64,000 bases of DNA from Nannobrachium achirus (lineage: Eukaryota; Chordata; Actinopteri; Myctophiformes; Myctophidae). Shown piece after piece: positions 1 through 55,800 of this stretch. Location: positions 31,870,071 to 31,934,070 of the forward strand of contig OY997657.1 of assembly GCA_963921795.1 (NCBI GenBank), in the 5' to 3' direction. The position numbers and the translations under genes were made by a program. How positions within the stretch are numbered: the first letter of the stretch is position 1; every line of letters begins with the position of its first letter. The notes beneath the pieces were generated by a model. It worked only from the letters and a program-made list of their open reading frames with translations. It was not told where the DNA came from and did no database searches.

Positions 1-311
1 TTGAACTGGGGACCCCTACCCTGGCAAGTATTTGGCTGGCAAGTATTTGGAATCAAAATTAAGGGAAAGCGTTTATTTTCTCCAAGTGACTCAAGTGATT
101 CACATATATTTTCCATTTTAATAGCTTTGAGTCAGCCTTTGAGAAGCCAAACCTTCACTGCAATAGTAGACTGTAATGAACTATGAGTTGCAGAATTCAC
201 TTTAGATTAGTCACTTCTATGATAAAGGTAGAATGAGTCAGAAACAACCGTGGTCATACTACAGCTTTGAAGTAGCAGAGCGTAAAAAAAGGCCAATATC
301 CCCACAGTCAA

Positions 312-408
312 GAACGGATTTCCTTTTAGCCTAGTGGTTAAGGTGTTTGGCTTTAGTGTATCTGCGCAGGAGACCCAAGTTCGATACCCAGGGCTACATT
401 TGAACATA
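312..408 (+). mobile_element. tRNA-derived SINE head
   Basis: The segment has an A-box-like TAGTGGTTAAGG followed about 40 bases later by a B-box-like AGTTCGATACC, the spacing of a tRNA-type RNA polymerase III promoter. It cannot fold as an intact tRNA and the typical SINE tail is not visible, so it is read as a truncated SINE. Confidence 0.5.
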
Positions 409-848
409 CATTTTAATGTATTCATTCAATTCACAAGCCTGGCATTTGTGGGGAAATCATACTCTATTATTAAGAATTAAGAAAGATCACATAAATATAA
501 GATATAAGATAACGGTTTAACAAAAGCAATATTTGCCTGGTAAAATAGTAAAAGTTGCCAGACATTGTTTGAATTTTAAAGGTGGCACTGTAAAGTATGA
601 TGTAGGTATTTTCAGCCTAGTGATATCTGAAGAGCAAGTTGTTGTTTTCTTCTAAGGTCTTGGAGGCAGTCTCATCCCTGGCACTGAGGAATCCCACAAC
701 TCCCAACAACAGGCCCAGGCATGAACGACGTCTGTATGTGTTGAGCACATTCTCAACAGAACACAGGGTCCAAGGGCTGTTGAGTGAACGCAAATAAAAA
801 CCAAACTGTTTGCGAGTTCACCCACAAATACCAAAACAAGTGCAATCT

Positions 849-983
<135 letters not shown>

Positions 984-1572
984 CACACAGTATTTTTAAA
1001 GCAGAAACCACATTAAAAAAACAGAAGTAAAGGGATAGAAGCTTTTGCAATGTGACACATGAATTGCAAACCAAACATTCATATACAGAGAAAGGAGTGG
1101 AGTCCTTGTCGGTTGGTTCATCATGTTGTTCATGCTCCAGCCATCCATGCCAGTGAGTGTGCAGCCCCAGGGGCATTTGAGGCGCTAAAAAGAAGCCCCT
1201 CCACCTAATGTCACATCTATTTTCTGTTTTTTGTTCGACAAAGAGTAAATTGGCCATTAAAAGAGTTCAGCAAACAGCTGTAATGTGCAAAACAGCTGGA
1301 TATAGACATGACACATACGTTTTATGATTTAAAAGTCCAAGGGAGAATTTTGAATCTTGTCATGAGAATAATCAGCCCAATTAAGCCAAAACAAAGAACA
1401 TTGCTGTGGATGTGTGTGGAATTAACATTAACATTAATCAATGCACCTCCAAGGCTCTAAAAACCCTTTACTAAGCACATTGAACAATACTTGTGTTCAT
1501 TTTCTCCTCTGGCTTTCTTGTACTTTCTTGTAATGTCAAAACAAAGTAGTGGAAATGCATACTTAAAAATAG

Positions 1573-1578
1573 TTTATT
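1573..1578 (-). terminator. Candidate poly(A) signal of plpp2
   Basis: TTTATT on the plus strand reads AATAAA on the minus strand, about 1.0 kb past the plpp2 stop codon. It would define a 3' UTR of roughly 1575-2589. This is the nearest canonical hexamer noticed; cleavage here is inferred, not shown. Confidence 0.4.
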
Positions 1579-2290
1579 AGATAGTTATAATAAAGTAGAA
1601 ATTGTTAGTACTGTACAGGTACATAATGGTACACATATATGACAATTTCAGCAGTCCATCACAACACTGGTATACAGTAGGCCTATATATCACTCACAAA
1701 CATTAAAATGCAGACATGGCACAGAAAATAAAAAGTTTAACCTAAAGCTAAGGTGACAGGGCGTAGATAGGCTACAATCTATTTCCAGTGTAGACAATAT
1801 CCGCATAAAATAACTGGAGTCTTATCAGACCGCCATCTACTGCTGAAACAAACCTAGATGGCAACAAATTGAGGAACAATCCCATGATTTAGTTGCTCTG
1901 TTCAAGGACAGAGAGATGGTTTTGAAATCTGCACATAAAATCGAACACATAAAATATCCTCAGTGTTAATTTAACTCTGAGATGTTGCTGTGTAGCTGTC
2001 TTTGGCAGTTTACTCATAGTTTAACATCATATCTTCATATTGGAAAATTACTATCAAGTAGCTTAAAACTATTTGTCTATAAAAACAAGTTAAGAAAAAC
2101 AAAAGATTATAAAGGTTGCTCACTGTCAAATATTGAACATACTCAACTTATATAAATGCTACAGGTATAGACAAAATACTCATCTCACACACATTTGACA
2201 CACAACCACAACATTCATGCAGACGTTTCGTGCACACAAAGTCACTCTGACGCCTGATATCGACTTGGTTGTGTGGTGCCGTCTCACACC

Positions 2291-2344
2291 GAAAATAGTC
2301 GTTCTTAGCATGGCAAGTTGTGAGCTCATAGATCTGCTTTTTCC
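2291..2344. repeat. Dispersed hairpin motif, copy 1
   Basis: GAAAATAG at the left and TTGTGAGCTCATAGATCTGC at the right are the two arms of the window-wide hairpin motif. The left arm is degenerate. This copy lies in the plpp2 3' UTR. Confidence 0.5.
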
Positions 2345-2589
2345 GTGTAAGACACGATGCGCAACCAAATATAACTCAGACATTTAAGACACATACACAG
2401 TAGAACATTTGTTCGGGTTGATTATTAGGTACCTCTGATACCTGTAAAACGGTTCTGAAGACATCTTCAGGGTGTGTGTCACGATTGAAGGCCAGTGGTT
2501 ATTGTCTTTATGAGTCCACGAGTTATCATGGATGTAGTGGTGCACAAAGCCGGTGCGTTGTCGTATGGCTGTTAGTTGTGGTAATGTGT

Positions 2590-25892
<23,303 letters not shown>

Positions 25893-26310
25893 GGTGCATG
25901 TGTTGCCGTTTTCACTTTCATATATAAATTAAAAAGAGGAGCTGCGGTCTGGCAGGTGTATTAATAAGCCAAATTTGAACGAGGTGGGGGGAGAGAAAAA
26001 AGAAAAAGTCAAAGAGTAACCCGATTTGCTCGTTCTTCCGGCTCCACTCCTCTACCTGTCCTACTCTGTTTACTCCTCTTGTCTAGGTGAGAACAGGGGA
26101 CGGGCTTCCCACACGACAGCAGCGCAACACCGCGGCGTCCTGCTCGGCTGCTTCACGCACAGAAACGTGCTGGTGGTGGTGCTGTGCTGGTGGTATGATG
26201 GTGGCCGGGGTCGTGGTGTCGTGTTGATGTTGTCCACATTAGACTCTCCCCCACGTTTGACAGATCCAGAGATCCCTCCTCCTCCTCCTCCTCCCTGAAG
26301 AGTTGTCGGA
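25893..26310 (-). promoter_or_regulatory. Likely plpp2 5' UTR and promoter region
   Basis: This is the sequence just upstream of the plpp2 start codon. It becomes GC-richer, with several CpG (ACACCGCGGCGTCCTGC near 26129) and a CCT run at 26276-26296. No TATA box is obvious. A plus-strand open frame across it (26026-26298) is compositional and not a gene. The function is inferred from position only. Confidence 0.4.
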
Positions 26311-26326
26311 GATAGGCGGGACCGTA

Positions 26327-27042
26327 CCTATGTTCCCCAGGTTCTATGCTCCCCACTTACCCCCATACAAAAAGTTCTATGTTCCCCAAAAAAGGTCCTA
26401 TGTCGCCCAGGTTCTGTGTTCCCCACCTTACACCTACCCCCACAAAAAAGGTTCTATGTTCCCTGCTAATCCAAAAATGCAGAAAACATTCATTTCTAAT
26501 TATTAATAACAACTCTAAACACACACAAGGAACATAATGGGGAGAAATTGGGACCGGGGGCACTAGGGACATCTGGGCACCATCATTTTGTTAAGACTGT
26601 GCAATGGGCATCTGGACGAGTGGGCACCTGGACATCTGGGCACTATGGACATGTGGCCTTTTTTAGACGAGTGGGCACCTGGACAAGTTGGCACCTAGTG
26701 GTGGAGACCTCTGGGCCCTAGGGACATGTGCACCTGGACAAATGGACAGGTGGGCACCTGTTCTTAGTGCCCAGATGTCCCACCATTTCCTGCATTTGAG
26801 TTGGGAACATAGATTTTTTGGGGTGGGGAACATGGATCAGTTTTTGGTTGAGTGGGGAACATAGAACCTTTTTGGGGGGAGGTTGGGTGGAGAACATAGA
26901 ACCTGGGGAAGATGGAACCTTTTTTGGGGGGAGGTTGGGAACATAGAACCTGGGGAACATAGAACCTGGGGAACATAGAACCTGGGGAAGATGGAACCTT
27001 TTTTGGGAGGAAGTGGGGAACATAGAACCTGGGGAACATAGG
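26327..27042. mobile_element. Foldback element built of GGTTCTATGTTCCCC minisatellite
   Basis: The 32-base left end (26327-26358) and right end (27011-27042) are inverted repeats with a single mismatch. Both arms hold several spaced copies of TTCTATGTTCCCC (left) or GGGGAACATAGAA (right). The middle (26570-26760) is a different minisatellite of GGGCACCTGGACA-like units. It lies just upstream of plpp2. Confidence 0.8.
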
Positions 27043-27276
27043 GAGGACACCGATTAGGTAACCAACAACGCCAGTGCGGAGTTGTCTCCTGTGATGTTGT
27101 TGGAGCTTGTTGGATGGAAAAGTCTGCAACGGTTTCAGAGTTTTCCAACAACAACATGAAGTATTATTATGTGCCAAACACAACAATCAATTGATTGATT
27201 GATTGAAAATTCTTTATTGACAAAATGATGGATGCATGCAGCCATGCATGCATAAAATTAAAATAGGACATCACAG

Positions 27277-27558
27277 GGCTGGATTATCCATTGGGCCGGT
27301 GGGGCCGGGGCCAGGGGCCCTTGGCTCTCAGGGGCCCTTGGGGGAACTGGGCCGCGTGGTCATTGACAATTTTCTAAAATTATACGTATAAGTTAATCAA
27401 ATATCAAATGTGTGGGCCCCTCCTCTGTTGTCTACAGGTGATTTCTTGACCCACAGATGATCATCATGGCTTAAAATCTTAGCTTGGTTGTGCGCGTCGG
27501 TCGAGAGGGGGGGTTATGGTGGGGGGGGCCTCGCCCTCGTGGGGGATAATCCATCCCT
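27277..27558. mobile_element. Element with GGATTATCC ends
   Basis: GGGCTGGATTATCCATTGGG at the left pairs with GGGGGATAATCCATCCCT at the right. The interior is rich in GGGGCCC near the left end. No target duplication was recognised. Confidence 0.5.
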
Positions 27559-27603
27559 ACTGTCAAATCCAGAGATTTTATGATCATTTGAGTGTTGCCT
27601 AGT

Positions 27604-27605
<2 letters not shown>

Positions 27606-27685
<80 letters not shown>
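27606..27685. repeat. (GT)n microsatellite
   Basis: About 40 GT units with one GC interruption. Confidence 0.95.
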
Positions 27686-27688
<3 letters not shown>

Positions 27689-27819
27689 GGGGGTGGGGAG
27701 CCATTTGGCAGGGATAATTATTACAGAAAAATACAATAAAATCAATAGCGAATACATTTTATACAAACAGTAATAGCCAATAATAGTTCATAAAGCCCTT
27801 ATGACCCTTGACTGATTGA

Positions 27820-28796
27820 TTGAAAACTTTATTAGAAGTTTGCATAGGAAAAGGTACAGTTTCATGAACAGTTTTCAGTTCACTGGTACAAGGTCAACTA
27901 AAAGGATAAACCCCAAAAAGCCTATATGGCTTGATCTGTGTGTTGTAACACATACAGTACTGTGTAATACTGTGTGTTGTAATACATACGACTCCGCCTT
28001 CTCTGATTGCATATAGAATCTACGATAGCCTGAAGAATTCATATTAAGGAAAGGTTTTGTGGTTCTACTCCCGCCTTCAGGTAAAGAATCCTGCCTTTGC
28101 TTTCCGAACTACAAGCTCGCAACGCATCACAATAATGCGCTGAGGTCTCGTAGATTGACTATTTTTGGCAAATGTTCCCCCCAGAATAGACGTGCAGCTG
28201 GGGTTCAAGTGTTAAAGAAAAAAACAAGCAAATAAGTATAAGTAAATTACAATAGCCTAGTAAAAACAAAAGCATGCCTGTTATATAGCTGCATATGCTG
28301 TATCTACATTTCAACATACAGAAAATATTATTTTAAACAGCTTTAAAATAAATCTCATCTCAAAACAACAATAACATGTCAAAACATTGAATAGTTTCAG
28401 TTGCACAATATTACATTCACTGAAGACTTGCTCAAAACAAAACACATGCACACACACATTTTAACAAGAAAAATGCCTAGTCAGCTTGGCAAAAAAAATA
28501 AAACCAATAAATCATGAAATTACAGTAGTCATTGAAAACAGCTAGCCGTATTATACATTTAAATATAATGTGAGCATATACAGTAGAGCTGCATTTTCTT
28601 CTTATCTACATATCATCATACAGCTTCAAAATGTCAGAACACCCAAGTTAAAAGAACATAATAATCTGCATTATAATTTCAATCAACATATTGAATAGTT
28701 TCAGCTGCACAATATTGCTTCACTGATGAAGACTCACTGAAAACATAGCAACAAAAACACACGCAAGAAGAAACATAACATCTACGGTACCAAATA
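27820..28796. other. Region between plpp2 and the cytokine receptor 3' end
   Basis: It probably holds the receptor 3' UTR, but no convincing minus-strand AATAAA was seen close to the stop codon; TTTATT at about 27827 is the first candidate. A hairpin-motif copy lies at 28105-28167. No further gene is visible. Confidence 0.4.
28105..28215. repeat. Dispersed hairpin motif, copy 9 with tail
   Basis: GAACTACAAGCTCGCAACGC pairs with GCGCTGAGGTCTCGTAGATT around a short loop. The tail GGGGTTCAAGTGTTAA follows at about 28200. Confidence 0.55.
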
Positions 28797-49065
<20,269 letters not shown>

Positions 49066-50182
49066 GACAGGGGTCACCTCTGAACAACCTAGATTATATT
49101 ATTAAAGAATAAATACATTGCTTTAGATTGTGAACTAATATAAAAACAACACATCTCTTGGTAAATTCATTTCCTGCAGTAAAATCGTGAATAGGCTACT
49201 CAGCCTGCTCATGGCAGGCTCCTTGCACCCTGCAGTTAACAAATAGGCCTATATTTGAATCCAAATGCATGGAATTTCAATCAACCCACTTTATCAGGAT
49301 AAGCTGATATAAACTTATTTGGGGGTAAATGGGGTGTAAAATGTAAATAGGCTATAACTGTATTATCGCCCTAAACTTGGCTAATATTACATTAACAACA
49401 ATAACAATAAGATGGTCATTATTTTGTCTTACTTGAATAGCCTACATCTGTACTGTATCCTGTAGGCTATTTGTGACGTATGCTGCTACGTACAGTTGTT
49501 CTAGGCTACAATATGGAGCCTTCATCCTTTCTGGGTTTCCAGGTAGAAGCAACACTCGTCTGTTGTAGAATGATCTATCCTAATGATCGATCCTAATAAG
49601 ACAGCCAGCTGTAGGAGCTCAGTCAACTTTCGTCACATATTAGGGAAAAGATAATAAGCCTACTTTCGCAGACTAGACACATTAATTAAACGTTTCAGTT
49701 TCAATGATAGGACAGACAAAGTTTAGTTCAAGCGTTTAGTTAAAGAAGTGTCAATTAAAATACACATGATGTAGCCAGGCTATAACTCTGTGGGAAGTCT
49801 CTTGACAATCTTTCTGTACTGTAAGAAAAGAAACACCTGGATTGTAAATCGGCATGAGGTTACCTTTGATCAGATTACATTTATGCTTAAAACTACTATG
49901 TCAATAATATTTATGCTGTTATCTATTAGTCTATTGTTATGGCTGTGTCGAGTGTCGACGCACTTACCAGTAGCTATGTTCTTATCTCTGTTCCCGCTTG
50001 CTTGATGGAGTTGGGAGTGGGAATGTGTTGATCAACACGTGCGTCTGTCATTGACCGTGGTGTCACTATCAACTGGAGCAGCTGGAAGAGCAGCAACACC
50101 CCCACACTGCTTAGTAGTGTAGCCTAGTGTTGGGGGTGTGTCAAAGTGTCAAGGACGTCCCTGTTATGTTATTTGTGCTGTT
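49066..50182. other. Receptor 5' flank
   Basis: This should hold the receptor 5' UTR and promoter. No TATA box, CpG island or further exon was recognised. The sequence is AT-rich and largely free of long repeats. Confidence 0.4.
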
Positions 50183-51741
50183 ATTGTGGGCTCGCCTATA
50201 AGGCGAGCACACTTTAGATATTGTCATTATTTATTTATCTATCAGGCAATCAGTAGACGGGATCTTCGGTTCCTTTCTACTCCTACATACTTAGTGAGAA
50301 AATGAAAATAAAAACATCAATGTGTTCAGTTTACAGTGGCGAAGTGTGCTATTATTTTTTATAGCAATCGGCCAAATGGTGGCGCTGTAGGAAGCCTTCG
50401 AAAGTGCGATCTTTGAACAGGTATAGCTCATGCTGTGTTATACATACAGCCATGAAACCTGTATACACTTATGCGTCTCCTCATGCCGAACAACTTTTTC
50501 CCTCTAACTTTTGACCTCTGACCTTTAGGTCTCCCACAATTCGGAATTATATGAAAAACAGTAAAAATCTATCTCCTCCTGGGATTTTCGCGTCAAGTGC
50601 ACAAAACTTTTTTCACATGAACTTTGGACCAATACGGTCAGATTGATCAACCAGATTTTTTTTAAAGTGAAATATAATTTTTTAATAATTTAATCAATAT
50701 TGCGGTTTTATGCAAATTATTCTTCGGCCTCTAAATCATACATGCAAAGGTACACGTTCATGGCATTTGGCAAAGATGTGGAGGGTTAGTCAAAGTATCA
50801 CTGAAACCAATTTTATTCCAATCGGCCAAAGGGGGGCGCTATACGAAGCGTTTGAAAATTCAAACTTCAAACGGGCATAAGTCATGACTCGTTTCGTTTG
50901 AAGACATGCAACTTGTTATACGCGTGCTTTGACTCGAGCGGAAGACATCTGTGTCGTTGTTAAGTAAGCTCCGCCCTTCGATTTTCCGCCATTTTGAGCA
51001 GTTTGTAAAACGCGTAAACCCGCTTTTATTCTGGAATTTTCGCTCCACGTGCACAAAACTCTTTTTTACGTGAACTTTGGACCGATATCTAAAGATCTGT
51101 CAGATCGGATTTCTTTAAAATTGAAACATGCTTTTTTAAATAAATTCAATGAATATTGCAGTTTTATGCAAATTATTCTTCTGCCTCTAAATCATACATG
51201 CAAAGTAACATGTTCATGGCATTTGGCAAAGATGTAGAGTGTTAGTCCAAATATCACTAAAACCAATCTTACCCCAATTGGCCAAAGGGGGGCGCTATAT
51301 CATTTTGAGCAGTTTGTGAAACGCTTAAACCCATTAGGATTTTTTTTTTTGCAATTTGCATGAAACATTCTACACACAATCTAAGGACCTTTATCTAATA
51401 TGCCTATGAAGTGCACACACACAAAAAAATAAAAAATAATAATGAATATAGCTGCAAGCAGCGATAAAGTGGCCAAAGCCAAAAACACCTCAAATCATGA
51501 ACACAGCCTGCAATGGGTGTGAAATCTTGCAAGCACATTCCCAATAGGTCAAGGAACAGATACCACCCTTCTTACATTGGCCTGTTATAGCGCCACCAGC
51601 GGGTCAACTTTTGCACAACACATTTTTCGAACAAAATGGACCAATCTTTGACGTCAGTAACGTCAAAGAGAGCACTGCCTGCGATCTTGACATTTTGTAC
51701 TTTTATAGCCATTGTTTTCCGGCTTGAAGCGAGCCCACAAT
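50183..51741. mobile_element. 1.56-kb terminal-inverted-repeat element
   Basis: ATTGTGGGCTCGC (50183-50195) and GCGAGCCCACAAT (51729-51741) are perfect inverted ends. The left end continues into a GCTCGCCTATAAGGCGAGC hairpin, and near the right end lies GCTGCAAGCAGC. Inside, a block of about 450 bases is tandemly duplicated: GTGCACAAAACT, TGAACTTTGGACC and CATTTGGCAAAGATGT recur at about 50600-50780 and 51050-51230. GGGGGGCGCTATA recurs as well. No coding frame is seen. Confidence 0.7.
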
Positions 51742-52747
51742 TGTTTCGAAGGAACAATATTTTTCTAGTTCAAGTTAGAGAGTGCTTTGCTTTTTGTTTG
51801 TGACTAATTGTTGATTGATTATTAATTATTATTATACATTCTTTTCTTTTTTTTTATCATTTGTTTTCATAATGTGTCTTGTGCATGACTAGCTTAATTT
51901 TTTTGTAGGCCTACATACATCATCAACCATAAACCATAGTAACAGGACCATTAGGTAGGCCTATATACAGAAACAAAACTATAGCCTAAATAGAAAATAA
52001 TTACACTTTAACTTAATACAACAAGACACCTAGAAACCTATAGAGGGTATGCGCGTGACATCATCATACCAGGAAGTTATGCGGGAACGCCTACTGAGTG
52101 GCAAAAAAAATACTTTTTGGACTTGACAGCCCATACACCAAACAGAAAAGTCCTATCTGATTGCATTAAGCAACGTTAAACAATGTTAAACTCACTTTGC
52201 CACTCGATGTGCCATTCACTCTATTGCATTAGAGAGTTCCAGATAGAGAGAGGCTATTCCTCTGTAATTCACATTATTCAGTTGGCTATTTTATCAGGAA
52301 GCACCATCAAACCCATCAAATGGTAGGCTATTGGCCCCATTAAGTCATAAATAATTTTGCGCCTTGTCAAGCAATGATAATCCCAGATCAGAGATTGGTA
52401 AAGAGTCGTGCACTGCAAGGATGGAGCAGGTCCATAAGTGACTTTCCATTTCTTTACAAAAGGCCTCCTTCCTATAAAAGCAGTCTGAATCCAATCAGCT
52501 AAAGAAGGATACAAGTGTAGCAGGATCAACCAAGATAAACAGAATGGGGGAGAAGAGGGATATCCAGACTAGTCATCCTTTCCAATGCCATATGTAGGCT
52601 ATGGCAGACCAACCTCCTGAATTTCTTTGGACAACTTCAGAGCATGTGTAGTAAAGCAGTGGGTCCAAACTCCCCAAGCAGTGGGCTTTTCCTTGGACGC
52701 CCCCCTTCTTACAGAGTTATAAGCACACCTGCACTTCTGGTTACACC
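51742..52747. other. Intergenic stretch, no gene seen
   Basis: No exon with family similarity was recognised. The sequence is AT-rich, with short homopolymers. Confidence 0.4.
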
Positions 52748-52954
52748 CCGCCATTCCGAAACACCGCTATTCCGAACGTTGACTTCTAACCCTAACCCTA
52801 CCCCTAACCCTAACCCTAACCCTAACCCTAACCCTTACCCTAACCCTAACCCTAACTAACCCTAACCCTACCCCTAACCCTACCCCTACCCCTAACCCTA
52901 ACCCTAAACCTAACCCTAACCCTGCTTCGGAATAGCGGTGTTTCGGAATGGCGG
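52748..52954. repeat. Telomere-like (CCCTAA)n inside a perfect 29-bp inverted repeat
   Basis: Arms at 52748-52776 and 52926-52954 are exact reverse complements over 29 bases. Between them about 130 bases are CCCTAA units with some CCCCTAA and CTAA variants. The minus strand is therefore G-rich TTAGGG and could form G-quadruplexes. It is far from a chromosome end as judged by flanking genes. Confidence 0.93.
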
Positions 52955-52979
52955 ACTGTTGCCGTGCATAATGCTGCTT

Positions 52980-53460
52980 CTTCACATTTAATCCTAATCC
53001 TGGGGAGAAAAGCAGACCTCTCCCAGATGACCTGAAAGGTCTGGATGGTTCCTTATAATACAAGATCAGAAATGCATTTTGGTCCTAAACCATTCATTGC
53101 TTTATAAGCCAAGTTAGCCAACAGAGTTATTTTGAAATGAATTATTTGACAGACAGGAGGTCAGTGTAAAGTGCTATCAGAACTGCTAATATGGTCTACC
53201 CTTTTTTATTTTTTTTAGTAGGACTTGAGCAGCATTCCGAATCAACTGCAGTTGTCAGATTCAGTAAATAGAGACCTGTAAACTATGTAACTAGCTAGAC
53301 AAGTCTACTAAGTGAAGGTGAATGTATGGAAAAGTTTTTTTCAAGTCTTGCAGAGACATGTCCTTTATCTTGATAGTGATGTGAGGGCGGCTGACTTTGT
53401 AATGGTGTTAATGTGGCTGTTACAATTTAGGTCAGAATCCATGACTACTAGGCTACACAT
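52980..53460 (-). repeat. Probable teleost interspersed repeat fragment
   Basis: The stretch with GGTCCTAAACCATTCATTGC, TTATAAGCCAAGTTAGCC and GACTTGAGCAGCATTCCGAA resembles a very common teleost repeat known from memory. No intact frame is present. Confidence 0.35.
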
Positions 53461-53969
53461 TCTAAACACAACTAGAAGCAATGCTCTTCCGAGCACAGGT
53501 CTCCGCCAGGTCAGATAGGTTATTGTGGTGGTCCTGGTGGTCCTATAATAGGCCAATGTGAAGGAGTAATAAAGAATGTATTTTACATAAATCGGCCTCC
53601 TGGTGGCGCTATAAAGTGCAGATGTGAACAATGAAGATTCTATTTGTGCTGTTTTATGTGGTCCCTGACCACACAATATTTTCTTCCATGGAACAGTGCA
53701 CTAAATTAATGATCTGACCAAGAAATTCAACAGAAATTCTCAAGAAGGGGGAAGTGTAGCCCGCTGAATCATATGTGTTTGCTCAATCATACATAAGAAA
53801 CACATCTGTATACAGTAGGCCTATCAGTTAATATGAGTTTAGTGGAAGGTTGGATAAAGTAAGAGAATGGAATAAGGGTAACATGGGATAGGAATAGATC
53901 AGTGGTTCTCAAGCTTTTTTCAGCTTTGGAGTCTGGACCACTCGTATTCTTCAGTTAAATTGCACATAG

Positions 53970-53970
<1 letters not shown>

Positions 53971-54036
<66 letters not shown>

Positions 54037-54044
54037 TGTGTGTG
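53971..54044. repeat. (GT)n microsatellite
   Basis: About 30 GT units followed by a GCGCGTGTG end. Confidence 0.95.
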
Positions 54045-54384
54045 GCTATTAAACCTCGAAGTTGTAATTCCCTCCATTGACAGCCCATTGACTTTATGTT
54101 CATGTTCAGGCCTTTTATTCTGCACTGTAGGATAACACAAGACTGCGCTCTGTCAAGATGCCAACTTGTGCCTTGTGCTCTCAAGGCCATATGGTGTAAT
54201 TGTGCATCAGCAAATAGTGTTAATTCTGGCATCAGTAATGTTTGGTGTCTTTTGACAGGATGTGTGTGGGCACGTTGGTAATCAATCGATGTGCCAACTA
54301 GTTTCTTGTGCACTTGAGGCCTACTTGAATGACACCAAAACGTGTCATCGATAGAAAGTTTGTTGACAGCAGAGCGATATATAA

Positions 54385-54776
54385 GAGAGTGGCGTCACGC
54401 TTTGAACTCGCCGCAGACCGGAAGTGGCTTCGCATGGAGCCGTTCTCATTCCTAGCGAGCCTCTGCCCCGTCCGCCCCCATTCTAGCCGAGGCATTTAAA
54501 ATCGCTGGAAGTAGACCAAATCACGTCTTTTTCACCATTGTAACGCATTCACGGGCCTCGCTAAGGTAGAACACATTATTAAAAGAGTGAAAAAGACGTA
54601 ATTTAGTCTACTTACCAGCGAGTGACAAAATGAATGGGGGCGGACGGGGCAGAGGCTCGCTAAGAATGAGAACAGGCTCCAGTAAGCTAGGCTAAGTTAG
54701 CTTCCCACCATAGAGTAAATAGGCTTTCAGTTTCCACGCTTACTATGGGAGTCGACGTAAGTGACGTAACTCTCTC
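54385..54776. mobile_element. GC-rich foldback element
   Basis: The outer ends GAGAGTGGCGTCAC and GTGACGTAACTCTCTC pair. Inward, GAGCCTCTGCCCCGTCCGCC pairs with GGCGGACGGGGCAGAGGCTC, and ACGTCTTTTTCAC with GTGAAAAAGACGT. The loop is about 50 bases. TGACGTAA and GTCGACGTAAGTGACG are CRE-like. No gene is seen in it. Confidence 0.8.
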
Positions 54777-55715
54777 TTCTACAACTCTGGTTGACAGGCC
54801 AGAGTGTAAAATGTGGGTAATTTTTTTTTCCTTGCCAAAGACCTGAGGTGTATGCCTCATCACATCTGGACTTTATGTCAGGTGTGTGGGATACTGTGGA
54901 CAGTTAAGCCCCTACACAAGGCTATACCCGCCTCCAGTAGGGCTTAAGTGCCAATGTTCCCACGACTTACCAGCATGCCTCGTGAATTGACTTGAACTAA
55001 TTGCACTTATATTTGTGATGAAATGTGTGTGGGTTTTGTTGTTGAAACCATGGCATTAAAAGGACACCGACATAACGACATATTACCCAGCCGATCGCAG
55101 TACTTGCACGCTCTGCTCGTTTTGTAGGAGCCATTTTTTATGTGAGACCTAGAATAATTCATTTCCTATTATGAGGTTTCCGTGTCTGTTCATTCTAATT
55201 ATTTTACAGTAATAATTACTTCTGCCCACAAGTCTAGTCTAATGTCATATTGAGCCTTTTTTTATGTTCATCATCTGTTGTTTCTCTGGGATTCACTTGC
55301 ATCAAAGGCCATGTAGTTGCAATAAACAACAGAGCAATTAGACGAATCAAGAGGGTCTCAAAGCAATAATCCTAGAATGACAAGGTGCTGGATTCATTTA
55401 TTTCAAAGATTGCTTTCCAGTAATTAAAAAACACATCCTGCTTTTCCTAATAACACTTGCACATCATGTGAAGCCAATAAAGAATATTTGATAATAACGC
55501 ACACTGCACAGTACATGCACTGATGCTATACTTGAGCTTAATGCACCCTAATGTCCCCTCAAGTAAGGGTTCGAAGAGGCTATCATATTCCTGTTTGAGC
55601 AGTACTCCCCATAGTGTTTATTAAATGTATGATAAGGTATTTGTTGTTGCCCAAAGTTGTGCAGCTGGGCTGGAGGTTGATTATAGAGAGCTACAACAAA
55701 TTGACGGACGATAAT
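54777..55715. other. Intergenic stretch, no gene seen
   Basis: No recognisable exon, repeat family or RNA gene was found. AT-rich background. Confidence 0.4.
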
Positions 55716-55800
55716 TTCTTTATTTCTTCACGAGAAATTGCATTTGATCAATACAGCAACACAGGGTAATGTACTGTATGCTCAGTTCAGTGTGGTATAT

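Noticed and set aside
312..408. Possible tRNA gene
   Set aside because: Only the A and B boxes are recognisable and the cloverleaf cannot be drawn. It fits a decayed SINE head.
26026..26298. 90-codon plus-strand open frame ending in a proline run
   Set aside because: It lies in the GC-rich plpp2 5' flank and its end is a CCT microsatellite. No domain and no plausible splice partner.
26303..27186. Regularly spaced repeats that could suggest a CRISPR array or a repeat protein
   Set aside because: The genome is eukaryotic, spacing is irregular, and the arms are inverted copies. The frames are translations of the minisatellite.
52767..53063. Frame with Gly-Leu and Val-Arg repeats
   Set aside because: It is the translation of the telomere-like array.
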